Shown here piece by piece: positions 48,801-61,870 of a stretch of DNA of 64,000 bases; the stretch's first letter is position 1, and each line of letters begins with the position of its first letter. The stretch spans positions 7,548,880 to 7,612,879 of the forward strand of contig ML133383.1 in assembly GCA_003864495.1 (NCBI GenBank). Direction: 5' to 3'. The notes under the pieces are model-generated. The model saw only the letters and a list, made by a program, of their open reading frames with translations, searched no databases and was not told where the DNA came from. The stretch is from Nemopilema nomurai (Eukaryota > Cnidaria > Scyphozoa > Rhizostomeae > Rhizostomatidae). A program made the translations under genes and the position numbers.

Positions 48801-51800
48801 GCAAGGAAGAGTCAGAAGTATCCAAGACTTCTCCACGGCGTCTTTCTGAAGAGGAGATAGGGACTGAAGGCACGCCAGAAGCTGCTAGAAGTCACGAAGA
48901 AGCATTGTTTGAAAAGAGCAGTGGTGAGTAGTTTGGTAATCAATCCGTGCATTGTACTTATTATCAGTGATACAGAACTTATGAAATTTTCTATTCTACA
49001 TCCTTCTTCGATCAATGATATATTTTATTGTACCTTGTGAATACAAGAAGTGTATTGGCAATAATTTGTTGTATCAGCTTCGTTGCAATTTATGGAACGC
49101 ACCCGGCATTTACTATAATTAAGTCTGAAATTTTTTCTCGTATCGAAGTTCTTGCTAAATAATTCTGAGTGTGTGCCAGTCATTTAAAATCTGCTTCGCA
49201 TAAGGTAATGATTTGCAGTGTTGTAGAGCTATTTTTCAATGTTTTCTGCACTTCCTTTCAGTCAAAACAATCACGACACGATCTTTCTATTCTTTCTGTT
49301 CCTAGATAGTTGAAGGCAAGTTTCGACTTCGTTATTCTTACATGTGCATGGAACCAACAGGTTTTTTACGCATACACTGAAGTATTTTGACTTTGTTTTG
49401 ATGTGCGGATCACTTTCTATCCCCGATTTGCTAAAACGATTCACTACTAGTTAACTTCTCCTGCAGGTGCAAACGCTGACAGCAACTCTCCTGAACCGAC
49501 CCCCGAACTTCCAAGGCTGTATTTACGCAGCCGCAGTGAAAATGATGCATGTCTCTATACACACAGGGCAGCAAGGAAAAACCAATTGGCAAGTGAGTAC
49601 ACGAATCGCAATGGAAATCGGCCAAACAGTTACACGGACGTATGCAACAGCTATGGTCCCGCTGTGCTATTCTCAAGTTTTGTACTACGAAACATCTATT
49701 CGTGTATGGAACTAGATCACCAATTAGAAGCTTACAATATATTGGTAGCATTGGTGATGTTTATGGTGAATTAACATTCCAACTCAAGCCCTCGATAAGA
49801 GATTTTTATGTTAGTCCTCTAAGATCAGACCTCCATCATGTATAAATAAATAATCCTAAAGATGGTACTTCAAGTGTAACCTTGAAATCCATGGAAATGT
49901 GAAAATCCGTCTTACATATCAGACGTCAGAGGTTTTGATGTTGAGCCTAGCGTCCTTATAGGGTAGGTCAAAACACATGAAATGAACTGGTCCAAAATAC
50001 ACTAGAAAAACTCTCTGCGGATTATCGATATCGCACTTCACTACAGATATTGTCTTTAAGAGGCTGCCCAGTAGCAAATAGGCCTGGAAGCATTTTAACC
50101 TATGTCTAGAGATTGTATTTTGGTAAACGTCATACTGAGCGTTAAGAAGCTTTGATCGGTAACTAGGTCTAAAGACTCATTCATTATTCCTGAACTCTTT
50201 ATTGCAAGTAGCAAAAAAGTTTACGTGTTGCCACTGTGTTGCTAAGATGCCGCCGTTTCGGTACCGCTGGATTTATCGCAATTTTGGTGAATGCGTCGCT
50301 ATTTTGAACTCTAGAAAAACGCAATTGTTCAAATCTAACGGGCATAAACTGACTGCAGTACGCAAAGAGCAGTTTTGTGGAAAAACTTTGCAGTTTTTAT
50401 GAGTTTTTTCATTTCTTTGCAAGCTGCACTTAAGAGCTGTTACAAATTTTTTCTTGATATTTTTTTGACAGGAATCGAAAGTGAAGGAGAGGGTTATTTT
50501 CGAGACCGCGTTGGCAACAAGGTCAGAACCAATGATGTTTTGATGTATTTCAATTGCTTCTTTGCAGAATTCTTGAGCATATTTTTAGGTTTCATCTGTT
50601 ATCACCTTTTAACCAAAAGCATCAGTGCTGGAATTTTTCATATGCACGTTTTCCTGTCCATTTCACAGTTTTTAGTGGAAGCAAAAGCGTGTCAGTGCTC
50701 CGATACGCCAGCTGGCTTGGCAAATTTCTTGCTAGATCTTTGTGTATCCTTATGATAAATCCAAACGCGAGACTTTGGTGTATGAAAGTTTTGATGGGTG
50801 CGTTCTAAGGTCTCCGAAGATGCGGGTTGTTAGGACATTATTTTCTCCAAGCTTGATTGCTCTACAGGCTGTTGCTGTTGTTCATCCCTTGTCATGGTAC
50901 TAGGCCAGTTGTCTTTCACTTTAAGAGGATGCGGTAGAGACCTGTTGACGACGAGCCTGTCTTTCCTCATATATGCGTGTTCCGACACAAAACCCAACTG
51001 TGATTCTTTAGTAATTATCTTTGGCTTCGTATGTTTTCAAGGGAAAAACAGCGTTTCTTGTCCGTTTTTTTCCTCCGTAATCCACTGGTTGCAAATCCAT
51101 TCTAGAGATTTTCTGTTCACCTGAGTCTCACTACAACTGTTCCCGGTAGATCAAAACTTGATTGAATAACCGTTTCCTAAGGTGCCATTTACGAAGGAGA
51201 TTTTGATCGCAAAGCCATCATCGACAAGATTTAATCTGCCGCTCTTTTGCGCCAGCATTTAAATCCAGCAGATTAAAAAGGCCCTTGCTCTTTAAACCTC
51301 ACCGAAAAATACAAGTTAGCAGCTCTTGAATCTGCTACGGAAAGCATTTTTGACAGCCAAACATCATGAATTATTAAAGTCTGGCTTTGATTTGTTGGTA
51401 GTTTACACTGATGGAAGAGAACGCTTAGCCGCTTCTAAACGTATTTGTTTAAAAACATGCATTTTGCTAATCTTGTTACAGTACTCTTTTTGTTCCAATA
51501 TACTCATTAGGCATGTTGGTAGCATTTTCATAGAGACAATATGCTCTTTTAGTAGGTAATGTCTCTCTTCTTTAGCACTTTTTCAGTGTCACAATAAGTA
51601 AAAAGGCGACTGCTTTTCCATTTTTTATGCCTTTGCAATTACAACAACAACAACTGCTACGTAGCATTTGCCCAACTTCTTACACTGTTTATAAGTGCAA
51701 TTATGCATAGTTGCTTGTGTTTTCAAGGCTCCAACAGACTCAATCTTTTCCAAAATAGGATTAAAAACCAAATGAAATGCGACCGCAACTTGCTAATTTC

Positions 51801-54800
51801 TCGTGTTGACTATCACTTTGATAACTTAAACGTTTGAGGCAATTTAAACTGCGCCGTTTGACCTTCTCTGCGAGGCATTCTCCTGCATTCATTCTAGCAC
51901 ATAACAAGACACTGACTAGAGCGATTGTTGACCATAGTTTGGTAGGGCTGTCACCTTATTAGAGTCTATTACCTTTTTAGAGAACACTCTTACCTTTTAC
52001 CTCTAAGTCCTTTATTAGAAGTCGCTATATACGGACATTGCTTATTTTGCAGTTTTCTGGTGCATCCAAATCCGAATTGAATAGTAAAGGTATGTATTTC
52101 TACTTGGCTTTTATACAGTACTAAAGAGCAGGATTAGTCATAAATAACAGAAAGATATTATTTTTGAGCATGCTGAGCTAGAAATCATTTTTAGCAACTC
52201 AAAGTATGCACTTTTTGCAAATTTTTTTTTTCGTTGCTTGTGCTATTTGTGTATACTTCATTAGCGTTAACACGATTAACTGAAATAACGGAGTCTGCTT
52301 TGCTTCAAAGACCTGATAGTTAAATGCCTTTATCAATAATGCTTAAATGGACAAGATTGCTTTTAAGTTTTCCAGCCATTGCGTTTTTCGCAAGTGCAAT
52401 ATCGCATAGAATTGCTTACACCAGAATTTTAGGTACCTTAATGCGCTTTCGTCTGATGAAAAGTGTCTATTCTTTTGCACTGAGTGTGCAGTGCATGTTA
52501 ATGCTAGTTTCGATAAGGATCAATTCACTTTGCAGCAAATATACTTTGCAATCCGTTCTTCAAAGCATGTTGTATGTAGATGATTTACCCATTGGCAAAC
52601 TTGAAGGCCAATCTCGCAGCTTCAAAACCATAGCGGCGCTGTGAATACGCTTCTTTTTGAATGAACCTTTCAAGAATTTTCCTGGTCATCCTTAACTATC
52701 GACATCTCCTGATCTCATTTCTCAAGATCTCTTTTTGCAAAGTGTCATTTCCTGTCAGTGCTTGATTGACGAATCTATTGGCGCCAAGCAACTAACAGTG
52801 TTGCAATTTCCTTTTCCAAATCGTTAAAAACCATGAAATTGTCCTATTTGGGAATCCTACTTTAATCTTAGTTCTTATCCTAGATTTACAAGATTAGAAG
52901 GATAGAGCAAGCACTGTTTTAAAAGCTTCGATCAACTTGCCCTGACTAGGATTTTATCTCGAACCTAGGTAGGATGTCGACAGGGGACATACCTCAGATT
53001 GAGTTAGAGCCTGCAGCCTCGTTACCAGACTGGATGAAAGAGGCCAAGGGAGAGCAAACAAGTGCTGATTGTTCAACCACGGATACCGTTGCAGATGAAA
53101 AGAAGGAAGATTCAAGTGACACTGGGAGTCAAATTGAACCAAGCGTCAAAATGGTATCTCAACAAAAATAGTTGATTTCTTCATCATTATCAATTTTTTC
53201 ATTGTTAAGCCATGCGTCAATTCACACAAACCTCATCTCACTTTGCATGTCAATCAAAGTTAGTTTGTTTTACCCAATGGGGATAATTTTACTTATGTTT
53301 GTATTTAGTATGCAAAAACTAGTTCCGCTATTTCTAGCTTTTGTGAAGTTCTGTACCACACAGCACTTGTTCGCGTTTGCATTGTTGGCCTCCAATCACA
53401 CCAAATAAGGGGATACTTCGATACGAAAAGATAGAAAGAAAAGAGGTTAAAGAAATTTAAATTGCCATGCTTTGCCAATAAGGGTCCACCCCCTCCCCTA
53501 TGGCCACAAGTAGTAGTTCTCCTTTTTGAACAAAATTGTCTTTTACGACTTCAACTCTTGATCTATCTGAATAACCGTTTTCATCGGCTGTCATTGCATT
53601 AATCTTAAAGCAATTTATGAACACTAGCAAGGTCTTTGCTAGTTTTGTGCTACTATTGATTTCCAAACCTACCATCCTCTCTTGGCCAACTTAGAATATC
53701 CTCGTTTCAGAGAAATAAAGAGCCAAGATCATCATGGAGGTCAAAGAAGCAAACAGGTAATTAGCCGTCATATTAAGCTTCGAGCGATTCCTCATGTGCT
53801 TTATCGAAACCATCTACTCTAAATGAGAAGCGCCGTCACAGAACGATGATTCACAGGTTATTCACAGTAGCCTGTTCTTTTCCTTTTGCAACGGCCTAGG
53901 AGTGGAATGCTGGCTTTGTGTGTATGAGACCACCAACTTAGAAATATCAAAGCTATTAGCAATAGTGACCTGCTGCTAACCCCTCATCATTTAGAAAGCT
54001 CAGCGTGAAAAGTCTTCGGACCCGGGGTCTTTTATCGTGTCTTTGTATCAGAAATTCAAAGAGGCATTTTCCAAAAGCCGACAACTGCTTATCCATGTAC
54101 ACTCTCCATCCCATAGGCAGTGACTATTGAAGAAGAGTTCTATCTTTTGACTAATAGACCAGCTTGGCAGATTCTTATGAATGCAGACTTAGTGACTATT
54201 TTAGAAATATTCTGGTGGTAGATGGCGTCCCTCAACCAAACATTAACCTGGGATCCAACTATTTTTCTCCATGTATTAAAGGAGTTAACTTAGCTGTTGA
54301 TTTGCTTATGGTTTCACTATCCTACCTTGTATCTGGAGATTTTCGGATACTGACAAACAAATATATTCTTCTAATTGTGAATATACAAAAGCTTTTTGTA
54401 GAATTGAAGTCAACTCAGGTTATGTTAAAAGAACTATACATGCTCGATAAATTTATCTTAAATGAGTTGTTAATCCTTCTAGACATGCAAACAAATAAAA
54501 GACACAATTCAAGTTTTTTTTTATTGGGTTCTAGTTATAGAAAATGAAGTGTATTTGTTATTGCTACTCGAAATCTCTTGACATTTTGTAGAACAGTGGC
54601 CCATACCTGTACCATTTCAGCCTGCACTTTTTGATTTTTCAGTATACACTTCGATCTCAAAGCTTGTTGTCGTCGTCTTTTTCAGATTGTCAAGTCAAAC
54701 ATTAAATTTTTATGTAATCTCTGTTTTAGAAGCAGTAGACGAAGATGTTATTAAAATATACACGCCAAAAAAGCATTACGAGGTTCGTTAATGCTCAAAA

Positions 54801-56068
54801 ATGTTTTGAATCACTGATATCAACCAGATTCACTAGGACGGGGAAAAGGGGCCTTCCCAATAATCCCTTTTATTTCCATCCATTTTCAAATTCGCTTTAG
54901 AGAACGGTTTCATGGGGTAAGTTACTTGAATTCGCAGATGGGTCTGTTCGGACGACGTGTTGTCCATGGAAATCGACTGCTCTGCTCTGTTTGATTGACG
55001 GGAGACTTTGACATGTATACAAAGCCCTAGGCCTTTTCATCTGTGTGCGTCTTTGAGCTCCTCAACGCTTTGAAATTGATTATTATCCCACCCCCTGGAG
55101 CCCACCCTTTCCCATTTCAATTGTCAAGGCAACCGTCAACTTCAAGACTTTTTGACTCAGTCCTCGAAATCTTCCATCAGCTATTTCTTTTAAGCTTGAT
55201 GCTTCTAGCAACCATTTCCTTTAGCAGCTCCTTCTGTCATGTGCTGGGGTAGTTTAGGTATGCTGAGGGACTATTGGGTATTAAGGGATTGCTATCTCAT
55301 TTCTGCCTTGTGATATGTTATGCATTCTTGATCCTTTTAGGGGCAGAAGCCTAAAAGAAGTAGGAAGCTAACGCCTGCAAGAGCTACTAGTCCTTCTTTA
55401 GGTGACGTAAATCTGTTTCGTTCATGTAGTCATGTTCATGTACATGGGCTGTCCAGCTTGAGGTTAATTCCAAAAGTTAAAAACACATTCTCTTCATAGC
55501 GCTTATTTGAGACACTTTGTAAACATCGGTTTCCGAATGTTCATTAGCCTACCAAGATATCATTGACAACATACTAGAGCTTCCTTTGCACATTGCAATT
55601 TGCTTAATGTTATTTTGTACCTTTTATTGTGTTTGAATCTTGTTCCACACGCTTGCTTTATAGAGCTGTTTCAAATTATTGTGTAAAGGCTTAATAAAAC
55701 TTCTTAAGGCATTAAACATCAGAATGAAGCTATCCTCAAGCCCTTGGCGGCCAATAAAATTTTTGATAATTTTCAAGTTAGTATTCCAACAAGTATTCCA
55801 TGCCTAAATATTATTTGATACCTCTTCAAATTACCACTTGTATGGGAGGATATTCTCACGTGCAAGGAAGGCATATGCTTTCGTTAAAGACATACCTACT
55901 GCAATGTCACATATAGCAATTTATTCCTTATATTACTTTATATATTACTTTACTTTATATTACTGTAAATTGATTTTGTAACTGAAACATTCTACTTTAA
56001 CAGAGAAGCTGGCTGACCTACAGAGCCAAGTATTTGCTTTCACGCTTGCCGAAAATGACAGTGACTGA
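42896..56068 (+). CDS. Unrecognised acidic, probably disordered protein, 13 exons
   Basis: I do not recognise the family. Model: 42896-43366, 44545-44602, 47188-47300, 47968-48019, 48783-48923, 49467-49592, 50472-50521, 52053-52089, 52969-53153, 53711-53756, 54730-54782, 55341-55401, 56004-56068; every phase agrees, giving about 467 residues ending FTLAENDSD and TGA. The start is supported by an in-frame TGA two codons upstream. Composition is rich in Glu, Asp, Ser and Lys with low complexity (EEEDTEDLNDFNTDDDF, SEVSKTSPRRLSEEE), and there is no signal peptide or membrane helix. The least acidic, most structured-looking pieces are RRMTPVPLSNPVKI, LPRLYLRSRSENDACLY, SLPDWMKEA, VIKIYTPKKHYE and the C-terminal LADLQSQVFAFTLAE. 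Many Ser-Pro and Thr-Pro sites suggest phosphorylation. Internal donors at 43366 and 54782 are weak. Introns hold only the repeats listed separately. Confidence 0.6.
44924..45101. repeat. 35-bp tandem repeat, about five copies
   Basis: GCGGTA-type anchors occur at 44951, 44986, 45021, 45056 and 45091, an exact 35-bp period. Each unit contains the palindrome TTGCGCAA and a GC-rich GCGGTACCGCGC core, far richer in CpG than the surrounding AT-rich intron. It lies in the 44603-47187 intron of the acidic-protein gene. Confidence 0.95.
46921..47078. repeat. TGTCC/TTTCC pyrimidine-rich microsatellite
   Basis: Imperfect 5-bp units around CTGTC, cleanest at 47040-47062 (TGTCCTGTCCTGTCCTGTCC). It sits about 110 bp upstream of the exon at 47188 and may lengthen its polypyrimidine environment. 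Confidence 0.85.
53309..53371. mobile_element. Relic of the foldback element found at 14715-15078
   Basis: About 63 bp match, in reverse complement, the left end of the foldback element, including the AACAAGTGC terminus that is missing from the right arm there. By eye about 85-90 percent identical. It sits in the intron after the 52969 exon of the acidic-protein gene. Confidence 0.7.
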
Positions 56069-58495
56069 GTCTGTCTTGTCCAAGGTGATGTCACCCCGTT
56101 TTACAGATTAGTTCAACTCTAACGAGGTCCATTCAAAGAATTTCATATAAACTGTATTGGTTTAAATGTACATTTGTTTAGGTTGTACAGAAAAAGGGCA
56201 TTGTTTTTTGGTTGTTAACAAATTAGCGATGCTGATTTGTAAATATGACTATGGTCCTTTGTCAATCGCACAACTATGGGGAAAGGGTACAAATAGTCTC
56301 CCACCTGGCCCAATGACTATGGGGGTGCCAGCACAAGATTTCATGTTCAACTGCTTCTTGTATGATTTGTAAAACTAACTATACTGAAATCCCTTGAAGA
56401 CGAAAATTTGAATGAATGCATCAATTTTAATGAAGGCTAAATCAAGCTAGTTGGCCAAGACTCGTAATATAATATAGATAAGTGTAATATAGAAATAAGT
56501 GCGATTTTCATTCAGTTTTAAGTAACATTATTAGGGAATTACGATTGAAGCATCAGGGAGTGCTTCAAGCTTATCCCTCTTTTGGCAGCATTGTTTGATC
56601 TAATCGGCTCCATCTCCTTCTTCTTCACCTTGCCCATTATGATTTCTTGTGAATAATTAGAATTGGTAAAAATATGATATTGCCATAAAAATTATGATAA
56701 AGATTTTATAGACACGTTGTTAGAATGTGGTTAGTAGCAGAAACTGTACATTCCAATGCGGGTAGAATTTGTTTAATTTTGCTGCGGTCTTTCTGAGAAT
56801 TCAGGATATGCTTTGAGCCCGGCTATTCCAATGATGTCATTTCTGTCCCCATTCTGGCGATAAAGCAATTGCTTTTGAGTACCAAGTACCTTACTCTGCC
56901 TACCAAGCAATAAGGCGGGCGCTAATTCACAAGACGAATAGTTTCAGAATATATATCTTCATTGTTACAAGCTTCAATGCTTTTTTTAGTGGATACAATG
57001 CGAGCCCTTCTATCAATGAAAAGCTTTTCCTCACTTTATGTTGGTATAAACTTTCCATCGTTTCTTACCCATCAAAAGATATTTAGCACTTTGTAGAAGC
57101 ATTTCGATTCGCTTGGGAATACCCATCAAACGATCAAATGGCATTCGGCACTTTATCTTTGTGGAGATATTTCAACCCCATTGGGGTTTATCCATCACGA
57201 ACTCTTCATTGATGCTTGATATGTCATTGTTTCAATCAACAATAACATTTCAAAAGGTGCAAAATGATGCTAAAATTATGCTACACGTGTAGAGAAGTGC
57301 AGCACCACAAACTCTTTACTAATGTCACCATGCTGAGACTCGGTAAGTGTTTTCTACGGTTTGCATTTTCTTCAATCGACTTATTGGTAGACTAATGCAG
57401 CGTTTCGTGCGTTCAAAATTATTGTTACCTGCCAAAATATTGTGGGAAAGAGGGTGTTCCTTTTTATGGTTATTTGTCTTGAATGTTTGTCTCCTTGCAT
57501 ATTTGTCTTAACCTTTCGTGAATTTGGTTCAACCTACTCAATTGAGGAAATACATTGAAGGGCTGCTAATGTGGAGCAACTGCCAAAAAACATGGTATTG
57601 GTTAAGAAGATAGATCTATGAATGTTTGTTAAAACAAAGAGCTGGCAGAGCTAACTAGAGTGGGTCTACTGGCACAGAATCGTTATGAAGGGAGGGGGTT
57701 GCATAGATAGGCGTTATTTGTGAGTTACTAATCATTCACGTTGTTTTTCATCGACGTCAATTCGCCTACTCTCGTTAGTTTATTGGAATTTGACCTGATT
57801 AAAGGCCAGATCACTGACTAGATTAAAAATTGATTGCAGAAAATTCACACACTGAAACGTTCCCAAGATGCGATTTTCAGAAATCTCTTCTTGGATGCTA
57901 TTTTTACTTCTTGACTCCTAGAATCCAAAAAAACTTTTATTCTCAAAATACCTAATGTTATAAGCCGGCATAATTCCAAGTCAAATTCTGTTTGCTTAAT
58001 AAAAGCCCCAGTGGTCTATATTTCAATTACGTACAGATAAACCTTTGTCACATTTCCTTTACTTTAAACCCTTGTAATAAAAAAACAAAAGAGGAACAAT
58101 TTAGTTTCAATTTCTTGAAAATCATTAGCACCCTGTTTGAACCAAAAAAATTACTTCTTGTCAGGAATGATCAAACTGTTGCATAAGTTACATGTGACAT
58201 GGATACCAAACAGATTGCACTTGAAAGCATATGAAATCAAGATACTTAATGTTGACACCCCTCTCTAATTACATCTAGAAATATACAAAACTTATCTAAA
58301 GAGCAATGGCAAACTACATCTTTATTATGCTAATCTTTAGGTATGCCCTTCAACACTGGCTTCAATAATATAACCAGTTCAAGAATTTCCCAAGACATGA
58401 TCAAGATACAAAAATTAAAGAACATGACATTTCTCATTTCACAATGACAGTCATTTAAGGATTTTTCTAAGTTAATAAATCAAAAGGGTTGCCAT
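56069..58495. other. Intergenic between convergent genes
   Basis: The 3' flanks of the acidic-protein gene (+) and MGAT1 (-) meet here. No coding region or RNA gene supported. An AATAAA-like tail of MGAT1 should lie just below 58496; on the minus strand no unambiguous signal was located. Confidence 0.5.
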
Positions 58496-60898
58496 TCAGC
58501 TTTCAGTGTAGCCGTTCCAGTCTGCTGGCGGGGCAAGGTATATTCTCTTTCCATTGTAAACAAAGCTGACAATGCCCTTGTAGGCAGTTCTAGGAACACC
58601 AGCTTTTAAATCAGTCATCAAGCCAAATTGTCTGGTTAAAGACTCAATTTCACTGTTTGAATAGTATTGTATTCTTACAGCATCCTCAATTACAGAACCA
58701 TCAATTACAGCACTGGCACTGGCTGGTCTCTTTTTGTATACTTTTGTGATAAAATCTTTGTCATAATTTGATTTCATAAGGTATGACAAATCTGCTCTTG
58801 TGAATGAATAGAAATCACTGTTTAGCTGGATAAACTTCAAGTATTGATCATAAAACTGTCCTTGACTGACACCAACTCTGCCAAATGTCTTGCTTCTACT
58901 AACTTCAGGTCTAATGCAAGCTCTGTTTCTTCTTTGCTCTGGATTTCGCATCCAGTCATCCCAGAATCCAAGAGGCCACTTTGGCTCTAATTCTTTCCAA
59001 ACCTCCCTTGTCAGCATCCATCCAAGACCTGGGAAAAAATCTGTGCGATACAAGAGTTTGTTGTCTTTAACAAACCCCTCTTTTCCATTGTCATTCCAAG
59101 CAGAAACACAGAACAATGACTTGTCCATGTCCAGAAGAGGTCTAGTTGCCATGAAGTAATCAAAGAAATCAGGAGCTAAAACACATAATTGAAAGAGAAT
59201 CAATTACCTGATTCAATACTAACCGTGAGAGATAATGAAATTAAATGATACATGTTCAGTAATAAATTGGCAGACCACAGCTAATCATACCTTGTTGGCA
59301 AAATCATTGGGTAGACTACAACAACCAAAATGTGTGCAAATTAGTTGGTATCTGCAAGTAGTTGCTCATAAAGATTTTCAAATTTGAAAAAGTATGCATA
59401 GTTAACTTGAGGATAAAGGTAAATAATAACAATGACTACAAAACCTGTTAAGATGTTTTACAACTTCAAAAGACATATTTTATGCTAAACAGAATTCCGA
59501 ACTGAAATATATATACATTTTTGGCTGGACATTATTTTTCATTCAATCAAGATTGGCTGCAGCAGTTTGGCCTCTACTTGCCTATCACAGGATATCTCTT
59601 TTTGCTTAAAACAGAAATAACTTTTTGTTTAAGAAAGAATTCTTCATATCTTTGATTTGATTTTGTTAAATTTTATCAGTATTAGCTGTTTTACTTGTGA
59701 AAGTGAAATTTCTTCTCCATTTGAACCTTGATTCATGAAACAATTCTTTATTTAGAGGAATAATTTCTATTTCAGATGATTGTTTGCCAATAAATAGCCA
59801 GCTTAACAAATGCCTACAAGCCATTTACAAAATTATTTTCCAGGTACATTGAAAACTGTTTAAAAATTCGGTTATACAACTGCAACTGTTGAGAACTATA
59901 TAAAAGTACTAAACTGATTGATTTGTCTAAAAATTTTATCAATATCCAATGGATACAACTAAATTTTAACATCACTAAAACCTAATTTCAAACATTTCAC
60001 TCATGCATACATTATTTATTAATTTTTCAAAAATGACATTTTACCTTTGTTGTTCATATTTTGTCAAAATTTAAGAGGCCTGTTGATTATTACTATTCTG
60101 GGAAGTAATGATTTTTTCCAGTAGCTTCAAGTAGTTTCATAAAATCCATTCAATATCAATCAGCCAGAGTGTATAGAATATCATTTACTCACCAATGTCC
60201 AAATCATCTTCTATAATAATGACGCTGTCAATATTAGGGTCTTTGAATGCTTGCTTCAAAGCAAACTTGTAATGCCTTGATATCTTGTAATAGCCCATAA
60301 AATGCATCATATGATTTGGCACTCCAGTTATGTCTGACAGATCAGGTTGCTTAACTAATTCGAGTTTTGCTCCATAGGATTTGATGACATTCTCTGTTCT
60401 AACATCCCCACAGTCCTGGCTTACAATAACTGGCATATCCACATGTTTGGGCTTATACTTGTAAATTTGATCCAGGCACTGTCGCACACTCGGTCTGTTG
60501 CATGCAATAACTAATATTGCAGTTCGATGATGGAATGCCTTCACTAATGGACTGACATGATTTTCACCACGAAGATCAGAAACAACATTTTCGTCATTTA
60601 TAGTTTTTTTTTCATTTCCTTTTACCTCTATATCATTTTTTGCCTGTCTTTTTTTATTTTCACCATATGGTGGAGAATCATTTGCATCGTTATTGTCCTT
60701 TTTAATTCCTTTCCTTAGTTCAAACTCGCTAATCACTGTATCTGGAAGGACCCTAGTTTTCTCCGTAACTTCAGTTTGGCTTGTACTTGACTGGCTCCAA
60801 TTTCTAAACAGGAGAATATTACCAAAAGCAAATAATGTTACCATACAGCATATAACAAACCATTTCATTGATAACCTTGGGCGTAAAATTACAGACAT
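58496..60898 (-). CDS. MGAT1: Alpha-1,3-mannosyl-glycoprotein 2-beta-N-acetylglucosaminyltransferase (GlcNAc-TI), two exons
   Basis: Golgi type II enzyme that adds GlcNAc to Man5GlcNAc2 and opens the path to hybrid and complex N-glycans. Exon 1 is 60898-60193 and exon 2 is 59175-58496; the donor TTG|GTGAGT and acceptor TTTTAG| join in phase 1 to restore DDLDIAPDFFDYF. The protein has 461 residues against 445 in human. A short cytosolic tail with RPRLSMKW leads into the hydrophobic anchor FVICCMVTLFAFGNILLF, then a Lys/Asp/Asn-rich stem to about residue 120. The catalytic domain starts ILVIACNRPSVRQCLD; the metal-binding EDD lies in IIIEDDLD, and FFPGLGWMLTREVW, WDDWMR and RACIRPEVSR follow. 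All key motifs appear intact. A Met at residue 11 is an alternative start. The 1-kb intron shows nothing else. Confidence 0.97.
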
Positions 60899-60910
60899 TT
60901 TGTCGGAGCG

Positions 60911-60940
60911 TCAACCAACTTCGTAGCTTTTGTCAGCCAT
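60911..60940 (-). other. Upstream ORF of nine codons before MGAT1
   Basis: ATG at 60940 begins MADKSYEVG and stops with TGA 12 bp before the MGAT1 start, in the same frame. It would be in the 5' UTR if transcription starts upstream of 60940. Its ATG is the one inside the YY1-like element. Confidence 0.4.
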
Positions 60941-60944
60941 CTTG
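60931..60944 (-). promoter_or_regulatory. YY1-like element at the MGAT1 promoter
   Basis: On the minus strand the sequence CAAGATGGCTGACA matches the AAGATGG YY1 core in the orientation usual for start-site-proximal elements. It lies 33-46 bp upstream of the start codon. Inference from a short motif. Confidence 0.4.
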
Positions 60945-61306
60945 TTTTCAAGCTTTTTCTACAGAGACCTGAATGAATTGCATTGAGAAGTAAGTACACG
61001 TCATCGGCGGGGGACTCTTGGACTATCGGTAATGGGCAGAGGGGCACTGAAACTGCTCTCAGCAAAACCTTTTTCGTTTTCAATGTTTCAAGGCTCTCGA
61101 ACGGTGGTGCATTTTCGTACTTTCTTAAACACCGATCGTATTGCCTTGCAAATAATCACACTTCTTCCGATACGCTGAACGCTTTATCCGGCGGGGCAAC
61201 AACCAGGGGCGGACTGGCCGGTCGGGCTACCGGGCTGGGGTTCCCCTCAGCAAAACCAAATAGGGCCCCTTTTCTTGTAGAGAATTATTTCAAAATTATA
61301 TGATTT

Positions 61307-61585
61307 AAGATAGTAGTAGCTAGTGCAGTGGTGCAACGTACAATGGTTGAGGTTAGAGCAACTCCTAGGGGCCCTCCAAGTGGTAGAGTCCCCTTAAGTT
61401 ATGCAGCAAACAATTACTACTGCTACACATTTGCACTGATTAGTGAAAATCAGTAACAGTAGTAGTAGTTTGGGGGTAGTAGAAGTAGTACTATTTAATG
61501 AGTACCACTGCTCTGTGGCCCTTAGAAATTGCTCTAAACGCACCCACTGTGCGTTACGCCACTGCAATAGCTACTACTATCTCAA
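61307..61585. mobile_element. Palindromic foldback element nested in the hAT-like transposon
   Basis: The left arm AAGATAGTAGTAGCTAG onward and the right arm ending TAGCTACTACTATCTC are inverted copies over about 130-140 bp each, with mismatches, meeting near 61446. Both arms carry the motif GCAGTGG followed by CAACG or TAACG. No coding capacity. Confidence 0.7.
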
Positions 61586-61870
61586 GTTAAATTACTTTGA
61601 AAAAAATGTCTACAAGGAAAGTGGCCCTTTGTGACCCCTTGCTGAGGAACAGGTAAATTCAACTTAATGAAAACTCTTCTGTTGCAAGATGTCTGAAAAA
61701 GGGCCTACACATTTTACTAAATTATAAAGAAGCGCGATAAAAAATACGCATTTTTCAAAGGTGTAAGACACAAATGTCTGTACATTTATTGCAGCGGGAT
61801 TTAGAATCTTCAGTGATTGTTTAAAAATTTATTTTTTATAACTCCTGAGAGAGCTGAAATGCATTGGGGG

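Noticed and set aside
53172..53408. Open frame of 78 codons downstream of the exon ending 53153
   Set aside because: It lies across the foldback-element relic and within the intron joined in phase to 53711.
54119..54223. Possible extra exon of the acidic-protein gene (IEEEFYLLTNRPAW...) after an AG at 54118
   Set aside because: It reads into TAG without a good donor, while exon 53756 joins in phase directly to 54730. It could be an alternative 3' end, but there is no support.
54899..54916. Small AG...GTAAGT interval resembling a microexon
   Set aside because: Its phase would put a stop in the following exon at 55341; skipping it keeps the frame.
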